The notes beneath the pieces are model-generated. The model saw only the letters and a program-made list of their open reading frames with translations, had not been told where the DNA came from and ran no database searches. Shown here piece by piece: positions 5,743-13,483 of a stretch of 16,825 nt of DNA. Made by a program: the position numbers and the translations under genes. The DNA comes from Inquilinus sp039594555 (GTDB lineage Bacteria > Pseudomonadota > Alphaproteobacteria > DSM-16000 > Inquilinaceae). Positions within the stretch are counted from its first letter, which is position 1. Each line of letters begins with the position of its first letter. The DNA is taken from NCBI RefSeq assembly GCF_039594555.1, contig NZ_JBCNNF010000123.1, positions 1 to 16,825 of the forward strand, in the 5' to 3' direction.

Positions 5743-6873
5743 ATGAACACCAAGATTGCCTCCTTCCTGGAAGAGCGACGTCCCGAGACCCCGTGCCTCG
5801 TGCTGGATCTCGACGTGGTCGCCGGCAACTATCAGGCCCTGGCCGCCGCCATGCCCGACAGCCGCATCTTCTACGCGGTGAAGGCGAACCCGGCGCCGGA
5901 GATCCTGTCGCTGCTGGCCGCGATGGGCTCATGCTTCGACACCGCCAGCGTCGTCGAGATCCGCGACGCCCTGGCCGCCGGCGCGACGCCGGACCGCGTG
6001 TCCTTCGGCAACACCATCAAGAAGCGGGTCGACATCGCCACCGCCTATGCCCTGGGCGTGCGCCTGTTCGCCTTCGACAGCGAGGCGGAGCTGCGCAAGA
6101 TCGCCGAGGTCGCGCCGGGCAGCCGCGTGTTCTGCCGCATCCTGACCTCGGGCGAGGGCGCCGAATGGCCGCTGTCGCGCAAGTTCGGCTGCGAGCCGAG
6201 CATGGCGCGCGAGCTGCTGGCGATGGCGCCGGGCCTGGGCCTGGACGCCTATGGCGTGTCCTTCCATGTCGGGTCGCAGCAGCGCGACACCGGCGCCTGG
6301 GACCAGGCGCTGGAGTCGGCGGCGGGCATCTTCCGCGACCTGGCGGCCAAGGGCATCGAGCTGAAGATGGTCAATCTCGGCGGCGGCTTCCCGACCAAGT
6401 ACCTGAAGGAGGTGCCGACGGCGGAGGCCTATGGCCGCGCCATCGACGCCAGCCTGCGCAACCATTTCGGCAACCGCCTGCCCGAGACCATCATCGAGCC
6501 GGGCCGCGGCATGGTCGGCAATGCCGGCGTGATCCAGACCGAGGTGGTGCTGATCTCGAACAAGTCGGCGAACGACAACACCCGCTGGGTGTATCTCGAC
6601 ATCGGCAAGTTCGGCGGCCTGGCCGAGACGATGGACGAGGCGATCCGCTACCCGATCAGCACCATCCATGACGGCGATGCATCCGAGCCCGCCATCCTGG
6701 CCGGCCCGACCTGCGACAGCGCCGACGTGCTGTACGAGAAGACGCCCTACCCGATGCCGGTTTCGCTCGCGATCGGCGACAAGGTGCTGATCCACGGCAC
6801 CGGCGCCTACACGACGACCTATTCGGCGGTCGCCTTCAACGGCTTCGCCCCCCTCAAGGCCTATTACATCTGA
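5743..6873 (+). CDS. Ornithine (lysine/ornithine) decarboxylase, fold type III PLP enzyme
   Basis: Cytoplasmic PLP enzyme of 376 aa that decarboxylates ornithine to putrescine, entry step of polyamine synthesis; related enzymes also take lysine to cadaverine. Seen: YAVKANP with the PLP Lys47, SFHVGSQ with His175 stacking on the cofactor, NLGGGFP (211-217), the phosphate-binding EPGRGMVG (252-259), and CDSAD with Cys324 and Asp325 contributed across the dimer. Length matches the eukaryotic-type bacterial enzymes. ATG at 5743 is chosen because homology begins there (MNTKIASFLEERRPETPCLV); the frame is open back to 5407, but that part overlaps the structured leader and looks non-coding. The ribosome site (GAGGGA, about 10 nt upstream) is weak, consistent with leader control. 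A GNAT gene follows after 26 nt, probably in one operon. Ornithine versus dual specificity is not settled by these motifs. Confidence 0.93.
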   Translation: MNTKIASFLEERRPETPCLVLDLDVVAGNYQALAAAMPDSRIFYAVKANPAPEILSLLAAMGSCFDTASVVEIRDALAAGATPDRVSFGNTIKKRVDIATAYALGVRLFAFDSEAELRKIAEVAPGSRVFCRILTSGEGAEWPLSRKFGCEPSMARELLAMAPGLGLDAYGVSFHVGSQQRDTGAWDQALESAAGIFRDLAAKGIELKMVNLGGGFPTKYLKEVPTAEAYGRAIDASLRNHFGNRLPETIIEPGRGMVGNAGVIQTEVVLISNKSANDNTRWVYLDIGKFGGLAETMDEAIRYPISTIHDGDASEPAILAGPTCDSADVLYEKTPYPMPVSLAIGDKVLIHGTGAYTTTYSAVAFNGFAPLKAYYI

Positions 6874-6899
6874 AACCCTGAACGGTGGGGATTCGGGTC

Positions 6900-7424
6900 A
6901 TGGACATCATGCGGGAGCGGCCGCGCCACGCGGCCGCCATCGGGAGCCTTGTCGTCGACTGCTTCGGCGAGGGGCGCTTCGGCAAGACCGTCTACCGGCT
7001 GCGCGACGGGGTGCGGCCGAACAACGAGCTCGGCCTGGTGGCGCTGGAGGATGGCGAGCTGGTGGGCACGCTGCGCTTCTGGCCGATCCATGTCGACGGC
7101 GTCGGCGAGACCATCCTGCTGGGCCCGCTCGCGGTGGCCGAGGGGCTGCGCTCGACCGGCGTCGGCTCCCGGCTGATGCGGGCCGGCCTGTCGCGCGCCG
7201 CCGCCTTCGGCCACCAGAGCGTGATCCTGGTCGGCGACGAGCCCTATTACCGCCGCTTCGGCTTCCGCCGCGACCTGACCCTCGGCCTGATGCTGCCGGG
7301 GCCGGTCGACTACGACCGGCTGCTGGGCCTCGAGCTGGTGCCGGGCGCGCTGGCCAACGCCCGTGGCATGATCGGCCGCGCCGACGGGATGCCGGTGCGC
7401 TACGAGACGGCGGCGGTCGCCTGA
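6900..7424 (+). CDS. GNAT family N-acetyltransferase (YhbS-like)
   Basis: Predicted acetyl-CoA-dependent N-acetyltransferase of 174 aa. It has the beta-4 and pyrophosphate loop LGPLAVAEGLRSTGVGSRLM (74-93) and the later signature LVGDEPYYRRFGF (110-122), both typical of the YhbS branch (COG3153). ATG at 6900 is preferred over the in-frame GTG at 6885 because GGTGGGG lies 9 nt before it. It starts 26 nt after the decarboxylase stop, so cotranscription and leader control are likely. Pairing with a polyamine-forming enzyme makes polyamine or a related amine a plausible acceptor, but members of this family have varied substrates, so this is inference from position only. Confidence 0.85.
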   Translation: MDIMRERPRHAAAIGSLVVDCFGEGRFGKTVYRLRDGVRPNNELGLVALEDGELVGTLRFWPIHVDGVGETILLGPLAVAEGLRSTGVGSRLMRAGLSRAAAFGHQSVILVGDEPYYRRFGFRRDLTLGLMLPGPVDYDRLLGLELVPGALANARGMIGRADGMPVRYETAAVA

Positions 7425-7441
7425 CGGTCGACGGCGGCTCT

Positions 7442-7572
7442 CCCCCTCACCCTCCCGCCGCCAACGCGGCGGGCCCCTCCCTCTCCCCGAGGAGAGGGGA
7501 AACAAGGCCAACGCTCCATACACCTCTCCTTGGGGAGAGGTCGAAATCGCGGAGCGATTTCGGGTGAGGGGG
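7442..7572. repeat. Palindromic intergenic repeat (family A, copy 2)
   Basis: The ends CCCCCTCACCC (7442-7452) and GGGTGAGGGGG (7562-7572) are exact inverses. Inside are four short perfect hairpins: CCCGCCGC/GCGGCGGG (loop CAAC), CCTCTCC/GGAGAGG (loop CCGA), CCTCTCC/GGAGAGG (loop TTGG) and CGAAATCGC/GCGATTTCG (loop GGA). The left half is nearly the same as that of the element at 621-757. It lies between two convergent genes and may end both transcripts. Confidence 0.85.
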
Positions 7573-7588
7573 CGGCTCCGGCCTGTCC

Positions 7589-8350
7589 TTATCTCTCCGT
7601 CCGCATCGCCGCATAATGCCCGTACAGCGCCAGGCTGGCGGCGACGGTGGCGTTGAGCGATTCGACCGCGCCGGTGGTCGGGATCGCCAGGCGGCGCAGC
7701 TCCAGGCCCGACGGCAGGCCCAGCCCCTCCTCGCCCAGCACCAGACGCAGGTCGCGCGGCCAGGCGAAGCCGGACAGGTCCTCGCCCTGGCCGTCCAGCG
7801 CCAGGAGCGGCCCCGCCGCCCCGGCTAGGCCGGACCAGGCCGGGCCGCGCCGCAGCTCCAGCGCGAATTGCGCGTTCGACGCGGCGCGCAGGCATTTCGG
7901 GTGGAACGGATGCGCCGCGTCGGCCAGCAGGATCACCCGCGACACGGCGAAGGCGGCGGCGCTGCGCAGCAGGGCGCCGAGATTGCTCGGGTCGCCGAGG
8001 GCGCAGACCAGCTCCAGCCCCTCGGGCGGTTGCGCCAGGTCGATCGCCGGCATCTCCGGCACCACCCCGACCAGGATCGGCAGGCCGGTGCCCGAGACGT
8101 CGAGCCGGTCGAACAGGGCACGGCCGAGGCGGATGCGCTCCAGGCCGGGCGGCGCGGCCGGCAGGTCCTCGGCGCCCGGCGGCAGCAGCAGCGATTCGAA
8201 GCGGCCGGGATGCGCGGCCAGCGCCTCGCCCACCGTCTTGCGCCCCGCCAGGAGGAAGCGGCGGTGCCTGCGCAGCCCGCGGCTCTCCAGCAGCGCCGCC
8301 CACAGCTTGGCGCGCGGGTTGTCCAGGCTCTCGATGATGCGCTCGGCCAT
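7589..8350 (-). CDS. TrmH/SpoU family RNA 2'-O-methyltransferase
   Basis: SAM-dependent methyltransferase of 253 aa, probably acting on a ribose 2'-OH of rRNA or tRNA. The N-terminal substrate-binding part has RRFLLAGRKTVGEAL (30-44). The C-terminal SPOUT knot carries the three motifs: LGDPSNLGALLRSAAAF (118-134), LVLGEEGLGLP (203-213) and IPTTGAVESLNATVAASLAL (223-242). Motif 1 has Asn123 and Arg129, the usual catalytic Arg and its partner. ATG at 8348-8350 (MAERIIESLDNP) has GAGGCGAGGA just upstream. An upstream start at 8422 is open but its first residues come from a palindromic repeat, so I reject it. It faces the GNAT gene tail to tail and has the RidA gene upstream in the same direction, separated by the repeat. 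The target nucleotide is not predictable from sequence. Confidence 0.9.
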   Translation of the reverse strand: MAERIIESLDNPRAKLWAALLESRGLRRHRRFLLAGRKTVGEALAAHPGRFESLLLPPGAEDLPAAPPGLERIRLGRALFDRLDVSGTGLPILVGVVPEMPAIDLAQPPEGLELVCALGDPSNLGALLRSAAAFAVSRVILLADAAHPFHPKCLRAASNAQFALELRRGPAWSGLAGAAGPLLALDGQGEDLSGFAWPRDLRLVLGEEGLGLPSGLELRRLAIPTTGAVESLNATVAASLALYGHYAAMRTER

Positions 8351-8395
8351 TCCTCGCCTCTGGGGAGGCGCTTCGCCCTCCGCCCTTCCTCTCAC

Positions 8396-8473
8396 TGTCA
8401 TGCCCGGGCTTGACCCGGGCATCCAGAGGATGTCGACGCTCTCTGGATTGCCGGGTCAAGCCCGGCAATGACA
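8396..8473. repeat. Palindromic intergenic repeat, TGTCATGCCCGGGC family
   Basis: Arms of 33 bp, 8396-8428 (starting TGTCATGCCCGGGCTTGACC) and 8441-8473, are inverted copies with a few mismatches around the GCCCGGGC and GCCGGGC cores, separated by 12 bp. Each arm is itself a smaller hairpin around CAAG or CTTG. The family is common in alphaproteobacterial intergenic regions. It lies between the RidA gene and the methyltransferase gene. Confidence 0.8.
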
Positions 8474-8494
8474 GAAAAGGAGGCCGTCCGGGCC

Positions 8495-8959
8495 CTACCT
8501 GATCTCGAACACCGCCTCGACCTCGACGGCGCAGCCGAGCGGCAGCTGGGCCACGCCGACCGCGGCGCGGGCGTGCTTGCCGGCGTCGCCGAAGGCCTCG
8601 GCCATCAGGTCCGACGCGCCGTTGACCACCTTCGGCTGGTCGGTGAAGTCCGGCGTCGAGTTGACGAAGCCGCCCAGCTTCACCACCCGGACCACGCGGT
8701 CGAGGTCGCCCAGCGCCGCCTTGGCGGCGGCCAGGATGTTGATGGCGCAGATCCGGGCGCAGGCGTAGCCGTCCTCGACCTTGAACTCGGCGCCGAGCTT
8801 GCCGGTGTGGCTGATCTTGCCGTCGACGAAGGGCACCTGGCCGGAGATGTACAGCATGTTCCCCGAGATCACGGAGGGGACGTAGTTCGCCGCCGGCGCC
8901 GCGACGTTCGGAAGGGTGACGCCCTTCTCCTTCAGCCGCGCCTCGATGCTTCCTGCCAT
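8495..8959 (-). CDS. RidA (YjgF/YER057c/UK114) family protein
   Basis: Small trimeric enzyme of 154 aa. Classical RidA hydrolyses reactive enamine/imine intermediates of PLP enzymes; many paralogues have other or unknown substrates. Family features seen: NYVPSVISGNMLYISGQVPF (about 25-44), GYACARICAINILAAAKAAL, and the C-terminal ARAAVGVAQLPLGCAVEVEA with the conserved Arg followed by G-V-x-x-L-P and an acidic V-E-V-E end. ATG at 8957-8959 (MAGSIEARLKEKG) gives the expected length; the 56 codons open upstream are Arg/Ala/Gly-rich and unlike the family. The length and N-terminal extension fit the YjgF_like_1 branch rather than archetypal 128-residue RidA. The 31-nt weakly conserved leader shows only GGGAAC as a ribosome site. 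Substrate assignment is not possible. Confidence 0.9.
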   Translation of the reverse strand: MAGSIEARLKEKGVTLPNVAAPAANYVPSVISGNMLYISGQVPFVDGKISHTGKLGAEFKVEDGYACARICAINILAAAKAALGDLDRVVRVVKLGGFVNSTPDFTDQPKVVNGASDLMAEAFGDAGKHARAAVGVAQLPLGCAVEVEAVFEIR

Positions 8960-9145
8960 GGGTCGGTTCCCGTTCGCTCTGGTGACTCGAAGGCCGCACC
9001 ATAGCCAGCACGGCCCGGCGGCGGAAGCCCGGGCCCGACCCGCTCCGGCCGAAGCGCGACGGATCATGCCGCAGCCGGAACAGAATACCGCTTTCCCCTG
9101 AGTCACTCTTGTCCCAAGGCCGGACACAGGCCCAGCAGGGAGTCG

Positions 9146-9194
9146 TTGACGGCGTCATGGTTTCATGACGTTATTATTACAGTCAGGCTACAAT
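9146..9194 (+). promoter_or_regulatory. Possible distal promoter and operator of the ABC importer operon
   Basis: An AT-rich tract at 9161-9195 contains TACAAT (9189-9194) with ATGACG 18 nt upstream (9165-9170). TTGACG also occurs at 9146-9151. The inverted repeat GTCATG-GTTT-CATGAC (9154-9169) overlaps the -35 zone and may be a regulator site. The rest of the gap between 8960 and 9420 shows no gene. Confidence 0.35.
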
Positions 9195-9283
9195 AGTGTG
9201 GCAGCCGCCATGTCATGGCACGGCGATCGATCTGTATTTCGGCCGGGCCGGGCCGATTTACCGAGAATTTATCGGGTCTCTCC

Positions 9284-9312
9284 TTGACAAGGATTGCGCA
9301 CCGCAACACAGT
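9284..9312 (+). promoter_or_regulatory. Possible proximal promoter of the ABC importer operon
   Basis: A perfect -35 hexamer TTGACA (9284-9289) is followed after 17 nt by the weak -10 CACAGT. Start near 9319 would give a leader of about 100 nt. That leader has the hairpin GGATTTT-GTT-AAAATCC (9369-9385), 35 nt before the start codon, and a GGGGG ribosome site 8 nt before ATG 9421. Confidence 0.4.
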
Positions 9313-9420
9313 CCCGCCGCATCCGCGCCGGAGCCGGAATTTGACCGGGCTCTGGACTTCGGAGTCAGGGATTTTGTTAAAATCCGCAAAACAGACACAT
9401 GAACATCGGGGGTTTGTGAC

Positions 9421-10524
9421 ATGAAGGCGACGTGGACTTCCGTGCTGTCGATCTCGGCGCTGGCGCTCGCCGCCTCCGCCGCCACCAGCGCGATGGCCGA
9501 GCCGTCGGCCGAGCTGATCGCCGCGGCGAAGGCGGAGGGCGAGCTGACCACCATCGCCCTGCCCCATGACTGGTGCGGCTATGGCGGCGTCATCGACAGC
9601 TTCAAGGCCAAGTACGGCCTGAAGGTCAACGAGCTGAACCCCGACGCCGGCTCGGGCGACGAGGTCGAGGCGATCAAGGCCAACCGCGGAAATAAAGGGC
9701 CCCAAGCACCCGACGTCATCGACGTTGGCCTGTCCTTCGGCCCGTCGGCCAAGGCCGAGGGCCTGCTGGCGCCCTACAAGGTGTCGACTTGGGACAGCAT
9801 CCCGGCCAGCGCCAAGGACCCGGAGGGCTACTGGTACGGCGACTATTACGGCGTGCTGGCCTTCGAGGTGAACAAGGACATCGTCAGCAAGATCCCGGCC
9901 GACTGGAAGGACCTGCTGGCCTCCGATTACGCCAACTCCGTCGCACTGGCCGGCGACCCGCGCACCTCGAACCAGGCGATCCTGGCCGTGCTGGCTGCCG
10001 GCCTGTCGACCGAGAAGGACGCCGCCAAGGCCGCCGAGGCCGGGCTGAAGTTCTTCGGCGAGCTGAACAAGGCCGGCAACTTCGTGCCGACCATCGGCAA
10101 GGCCGCCTCGGTCGCCCAGGGCGCCACCCCGATCGTGATCCGCTGGGACTACAACGCCCTCGGCGACCGCGACACGCTGAAGGGCAACCCGCAGATCGAG
10201 GTGGTGGTGCCGAAGTCGGGCGTCGTCGCCGGCGTCTATGTCCAGGCGATCAGCGCCTTCGCGCCGCATCCAAACGCCGCCAAGCTGTGGATGGAGCACC
10301 TGTATTCGGATGAAGGCCAGATCGGCTACCTGAAGGGCTATTGCCACCCGATCCGGTTCCAGAACCTGGCCGACACCAAGAAGATCCCCGACGACCTGCT
10401 GAAGGCCCTGCCGCCGGCCGAGGCCTATGCCGCGGCGGTGTTCCCGAGCCTGGACGACCAGAACAAGGCCAAGGAGATCATCACCAAGCAGTGGGACTCC
10501 GTGGTCGGCGCTAACGTCAAGTAA
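9421..10524 (+). CDS. ABC transporter periplasmic substrate-binding protein (AfuA/PotD-like, family 1)
   Basis: Captures a small solute in the periplasm and hands it to the permeases that follow; 367 aa. A Sec signal peptide (MKATWTSVLSISALALAASA then ATSAMA) should be cut after Ala26. The mature part has the type II binding-protein pattern: ELIAAAKAEGELTTIALPHD, PDVIDVGLSFGPSAKAEGLL (about 98-117), WYGDYYGVLAFEVNKDIV (138-155), DPRTSNQAILAVLAAGLS (179-196) and HPNAAKLWMEHLYSDEGQIG (283-302). It resembles COG1840 iron(III)/thiamine/phosphonate binders and polyamine binders. No Tyr-Tyr iron pair near the C-terminus is evident; the region reads GYLKGYCHPIRF, so I do not call iron. ATG 9421 fits both signal peptide and ribosome site. 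First gene of a four-gene operon. Confidence 0.88.
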   Translation: MKATWTSVLSISALALAASAATSAMAEPSAELIAAAKAEGELTTIALPHDWCGYGGVIDSFKAKYGLKVNELNPDAGSGDEVEAIKANRGNKGPQAPDVIDVGLSFGPSAKAEGLLAPYKVSTWDSIPASAKDPEGYWYGDYYGVLAFEVNKDIVSKIPADWKDLLASDYANSVALAGDPRTSNQAILAVLAAGLSTEKDAAKAAEAGLKFFGELNKAGNFVPTIGKAASVAQGATPIVIRWDYNALGDRDTLKGNPQIEVVVPKSGVVAGVYVQAISAFAPHPNAAKLWMEHLYSDEGQIGYLKGYCHPIRFQNLADTKKIPDDLLKALPPAEAYAAAVFPSLDDQNKAKEIITKQWDSVVGANVK

Positions 10525-10541
10525 CCCGACGCGATGCGCTT

Positions 10542-10593
10542 GAGGCCGCACCGCTCCCTGCCCTACGCTGGGCCCGGGGGACGGCGCGGCCTC
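10542..10593 (+). promoter_or_regulatory. Inverted repeat between binding-protein and permease genes
   Basis: GAGGCCGC (10542-10549) and GCGGCCTC (10586-10593) are exact inverses separated by 36 nt that can themselves fold (GCCC...GGGC). In importer operons such intercistronic stems often stabilise the upstream binding-protein message and raise its level over the permeases. That role is inferred here. Confidence 0.35.
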
Positions 10594-10637
10594 TTGCGCC
10601 TTCCCGCCTCGCGGCAGGTCTCCACCAGCAGGCGCCG

Positions 10638-11543
10638 ATGACCCAGGCCTCCATCGCAGCCCCCCTCGCCGCGCCGGCCAAGCCCGGCAAGCTCTCCTGG
10701 GCTTGGCTTGGGGTGGCGCCCTTCTTCCTGTTCGCCCTCCTGTTCCTGGTCCTGCCGACCGTCACCCTGCTGATCGGCAGCTTCCAGACGCCGGACGGGT
10801 CCTTCACTCTCAAGAACATCGGCGACCTCTTCCAGCAGTCGATCGTCGATGCGTACTGGATCTCGATCCGGGTCAGCGCCGCCTCGGCCCTGCTGGGCGC
10901 GCTGATCGGCTTCTTTCTGGCCTATGCCGTGGTGATGGGCGGCCTGCCGGGCTGGATCCGCCCGACGCTGATGACCTTCTGCGGGGTCGCCTCGAACTTC
11001 GCCGGCGTGCCGCTGGCCTTCGCCTTCATCTCGACACTGGGCCGGCTCGGCCTGGTGACGATCCTGTTCGACACCTACCTCGCCCCCGTCCTCGGCTTCC
11101 GGCTGTACCAGACCGGCTTCAACCTGCTGAGCTTCTGGGGCCTGACCCTGACCTATCTCTATTTCCAGATCCCGCTGATGGTGCTGATCCTGGCGCCGGC
11201 GCTGGACGGGCTGAAGAAGGAGTGGCGAGAGGCGTCGTCGATCCTCGGCGCCACCACCGGGCAATACTGGCGCATGATCGCCCTGCCGGTGCTGTGGCCC
11301 TCGATCGTCGGCACCACGCTGCTGCTGTTCGCCAACGCCTTCGGCGCCATCGCCACGGCCTATGCGCTGACCGGCAGCTCGCTGAACATCGTGCCGATCC
11401 TGCTCTACGCCCAGATCCGCGGCGACGTTCTGCACAACCCCAATCTGGGCTATGCCCTGGCACTCGGCATGATCCTGATCACCGGCCTGTCCAACGGCCT
11501 CTACATGGTGCTGCGCGCCCGCAGCGAACGGTGGCTGCGATGA
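10638..11543 (+). CDS. ABC transporter permease (binding-protein-dependent, PotB/CysU-like)
   Basis: Inner-membrane permease of 301 aa forming the pore with the next gene product. About six hydrophobic segments are seen: 25-47, 80-101, 111-133, 165-187, 213-235 and 266-288. The cytoplasmic coupling loop that contacts the ATPase is EWREASSILGATTGQYWRMI (195-214), matching the EAA motif (E-A-x(4)-G-A) and ending in a conserved Pro217. The first 20 residues are Ala/Pro-rich. The start at 10638 lies 113 nt after the binding-protein gene with only a weak AGG upstream; no better start is seen before the first membrane segment. The stop codon overlaps the next ATG (ATGA), showing translational coupling. 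Confidence 0.88.
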   Translation: MTQASIAAPLAAPAKPGKLSWAWLGVAPFFLFALLFLVLPTVTLLIGSFQTPDGSFTLKNIGDLFQQSIVDAYWISIRVSAASALLGALIGFFLAYAVVMGGLPGWIRPTLMTFCGVASNFAGVPLAFAFISTLGRLGLVTILFDTYLAPVLGFRLYQTGFNLLSFWGLTLTYLYFQIPLMVLILAPALDGLKKEWREASSILGATTGQYWRMIALPVLWPSIVGTTLLLFANAFGAIATAYALTGSSLNIVPILLYAQIRGDVLHNPNLGYALALGMILITGLSNGLYMVLRARSERWLR

Positions 11544-12331
11544 AGCAGAGCCGCATCGGCGCCTGGATCGCGCTCATCATCGGCACGCTGTACTTCATCG
11601 TGCCGCTGATCGGCACGCTGGAGTTCTCGCTGCGCATGCGCCGCGGCGAATACAGCTTCGACGCCTATCGCATCGTGCTGGCCGACCCGGGCTTCCAGGC
11701 CAGCTTCCTCTATTCCTGCATTCTGGCACTGGCGACCATCCTGGTCGGCGTACTGCTGGTAGTGCCGACCGCCTACTGGGTGCGGCTGCGCCTGCCGCGG
11801 CTGCGCCCGATCATCGAGTTCATCACCCTGCTGCCGCTGGTGATCCCGGCAATCGTGCTGGTGTTCGGCTATGTCCAGATGTTCAACACCTCGTCCTGGC
11901 TGCCGCTGCTGGGCAGCGAGCGCGGCACCGACCTGCTGCTGACCTTCGGCTATGTCACCCTGGCGCTGCCCTACATGTACCGGGCGGTCGACACCGGGCT
12001 GCAGTCGATCGACGTCCGCACCCTGACCGAGGCGGCGGAGAGCCTGGGCGCCGGCCGCGCCCGCATCCTGTTCCGGGTGATTCTGCCGAATGTCCGTTCG
12101 GCGGTGCTGAGCGGCGCCTTCCTGACCTTCGCCATCGTCATCGGCGAGTTCACCTTCGCCAGCCTGCTGAACCGGCCTGCCTTCGGCCCCTATCTTCAGC
12201 TGGTCGGCGCCAACCGCGCCTATGAGCCGGCGGCGCTGGCGATCATCGCCTTCGTCGTCACCTGGGCCTGCATGGGCCTGCTGCAGCTATTCGGCCGCGG
12301 CCGCCGCGGCGCCTCCCCGGCGACGCGATGA
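11540..12331 (+). CDS. ABC transporter permease (PotC-like)
   Basis: Second pore subunit, 263 aa. ATG at 11540 overlaps the preceding stop by 4 nt, which fixes the start. Hydrophobic segments lie at about 8-29, 57-79, 91-113, 132-147, 186-208 and 231-251. The EAA coupling loop is TEAAESLGAGRARILFRVIL (163-182), closer to consensus than in the first permease. Residues 30-50 (SLRMRRGEYSFDAYRIVLAD) are the usual periplasmic loop of spermidine/putrescine-type permeases, whose 'F-x-x-Y-x-x-x-L' pattern is present. The pair of different permeases with a single binding protein and ATPase is the standard layout of the polyamine/iron/sulfate importer group. Confidence 0.88.
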   Translation: MKQSRIGAWIALIIGTLYFIVPLIGTLEFSLRMRRGEYSFDAYRIVLADPGFQASFLYSCILALATILVGVLLVVPTAYWVRLRLPRLRPIIEFITLLPLVIPAIVLVFGYVQMFNTSSWLPLLGSERGTDLLLTFGYVTLALPYMYRAVDTGLQSIDVRTLTEAAESLGAGRARILFRVILPNVRSAVLSGAFLTFAIVIGEFTFASLLNRPAFGPYLQLVGANRAYEPAALAIIAFVVTWACMGLLQLFGRGRRGASPATR

Positions 12332-12388
12332 CCTGCCTCTTGACCGCATTCGACCGCGCCGGACGGGCGCCAGAAGCCAGGTGATGTG

Positions 12389-13483
12389 ATGGACACGGCG
12401 ACCGACTTTCTTGATATCAGCGGCCTGCGCAAGAGCTACGGCCAGAACACCGTGGTCCACAATTTCGACCTCGGGGTGAAGCGCGGCGAGTTCATCTCCT
12501 TCCTCGGGCCCTCCGGCTGCGGCAAGACCACGACGCTGCGCATGGTTGCCGGCTTCGAGATCCCGACCGCGGGGGCCATCCGCATCGACGGCCGCGACGT
12601 CACCCGCCTGCGGCCGAACCAGCGCAATGTCGGCATGGTGTTCCAGGCCTATGCGCTGTTCCCGAACATGACCGTAGCCGACAACGTCGCCTTCGGTCTG
12701 CGGGTGGCGAAGAAGCCGGCCGCCGACATCGACCGCCGGGTCAAGGAGATGCTGGAGCTGATCAAGCTGCCGCATCTGGCCGAGCGCTTCCCCTACCAGC
12801 TGTCCGGCGGGCAGCAGCAGCGCGTCGCCCTGGCCCGCGCCCTGGCCAACCAGCCGAAGGTGCTGCTGCTGGACGAGCCGCTGTCGGCGCTGGACGCCAA
12901 GATCCGCGTGTCGCTGCGCAGCGAGATCAAGGCGCTGCAGCGCGACCTGGGCATCACCACCATCTTCGTCACGCACGACCAGGAAGAAGCCCTGTCGATG
13001 TCGGACCGGATCGTGGTGATGAACGAGGGCTATGCCGAGCAGGTCGGCACGCCGTTCGAGATCTACAACTATCCGCGCACCCGCTTCGTCGCCTCCTTCG
13101 TCGGCACGCTGAACATGCTGCGCGGCCAGGTGGTCGACGCCGCCGGCCAGCGCATCCGCGTCGACGGCCAGGACATCCTGGCGGCCCGCGGCGTCAGCGA
13201 CGCCAAGGACGGCGAGATCCGCTCCATCGCGCTGCGGCCGGAGGCGATCACCCTGGCCGGCTCGGCCGAGGACCAGGGCCCCGGCCGCAACCGCATGCAG
13301 GGCACGATCGAGGATGTGAACTTCCTCGGCGCCGTGGTGCGCGTCCGGGTGCGGTTCCAGGAGGCTACGGTCTCGCTCGACACCTTCAACAGCCCCAGCG
13401 TCTCCCCGCCCGAGCGCGGCCAGCCGGTCACCATCACCTTCGGCCGCGACGATGTGCTGGTGCTGGAGGGCGAGCACGGCTGA
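12389..13483 (+). CDS. ABC transporter ATP-binding protein (PotA/FbpC-like, TOBE domain)
   Basis: Cytoplasmic motor ATPase of 364 aa energising the two permeases. Seen: Walker A GPSGCGKT (40-47), Q-loop Gln86 in MVFQAYALFP, signature LSGGQQQR (138-145), Walker B VLLLDEP (158-164), D-loop SALD and H-loop His196 in FVTHDQEEA. Residues from about 240 onward form a C-terminal regulatory region with a TOBE_2-like segment (RMQGTIEDVNFLGAVVRVRV, about 308-327), as in PotA. ATG 12389 is preceded by AGGTG at 5 nt; a GTG directly before it (12386) is less well placed. It is the last operon gene, 57 nt after the second permease. Substrate cannot be read from it: 'PotA-like' describes the family only. 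Confidence 0.93.
   Translation: MDTATDFLDISGLRKSYGQNTVVHNFDLGVKRGEFISFLGPSGCGKTTTLRMVAGFEIPTAGAIRIDGRDVTRLRPNQRNVGMVFQAYALFPNMTVADNVAFGLRVAKKPAADIDRRVKEMLELIKLPHLAERFPYQLSGGQQQRVALARALANQPKVLLLDEPLSALDAKIRVSLRSEIKALQRDLGITTIFVTHDQEEALSMSDRIVVMNEGYAEQVGTPFEIYNYPRTRFVASFVGTLNMLRGQVVDAAGQRIRVDGQDILAARGVSDAKDGEIRSIALRPEAITLAGSAEDQGPGRNRMQGTIEDVNFLGAVVRVRVRFQEATVSLDTFNSPSVSPPERGQPVTITFGRDDVLVLEGEHG

Noticed and set aside
8960..9127. 56-residue N-terminal extension of the RidA-family protein
   Set aside because: Arg/Ala/Gly-rich, unlike the family, and gives an excessive length; ATG 8959 gives the expected protein.
6864..9158. 764-codon minus-strand frame
   Set aside because: It spans several genes and repeats in an alternative phase; the true proteins in this stretch are the GNAT, methyltransferase and RidA genes.
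9421..13483. Assignment of the ABC operon as an iron(III) or a spermidine/putrescine importer
   Set aside because: The superfamily is clear, but no substrate-defining residues are visible: no iron-binding Tyr pair and no clear PotD signature.
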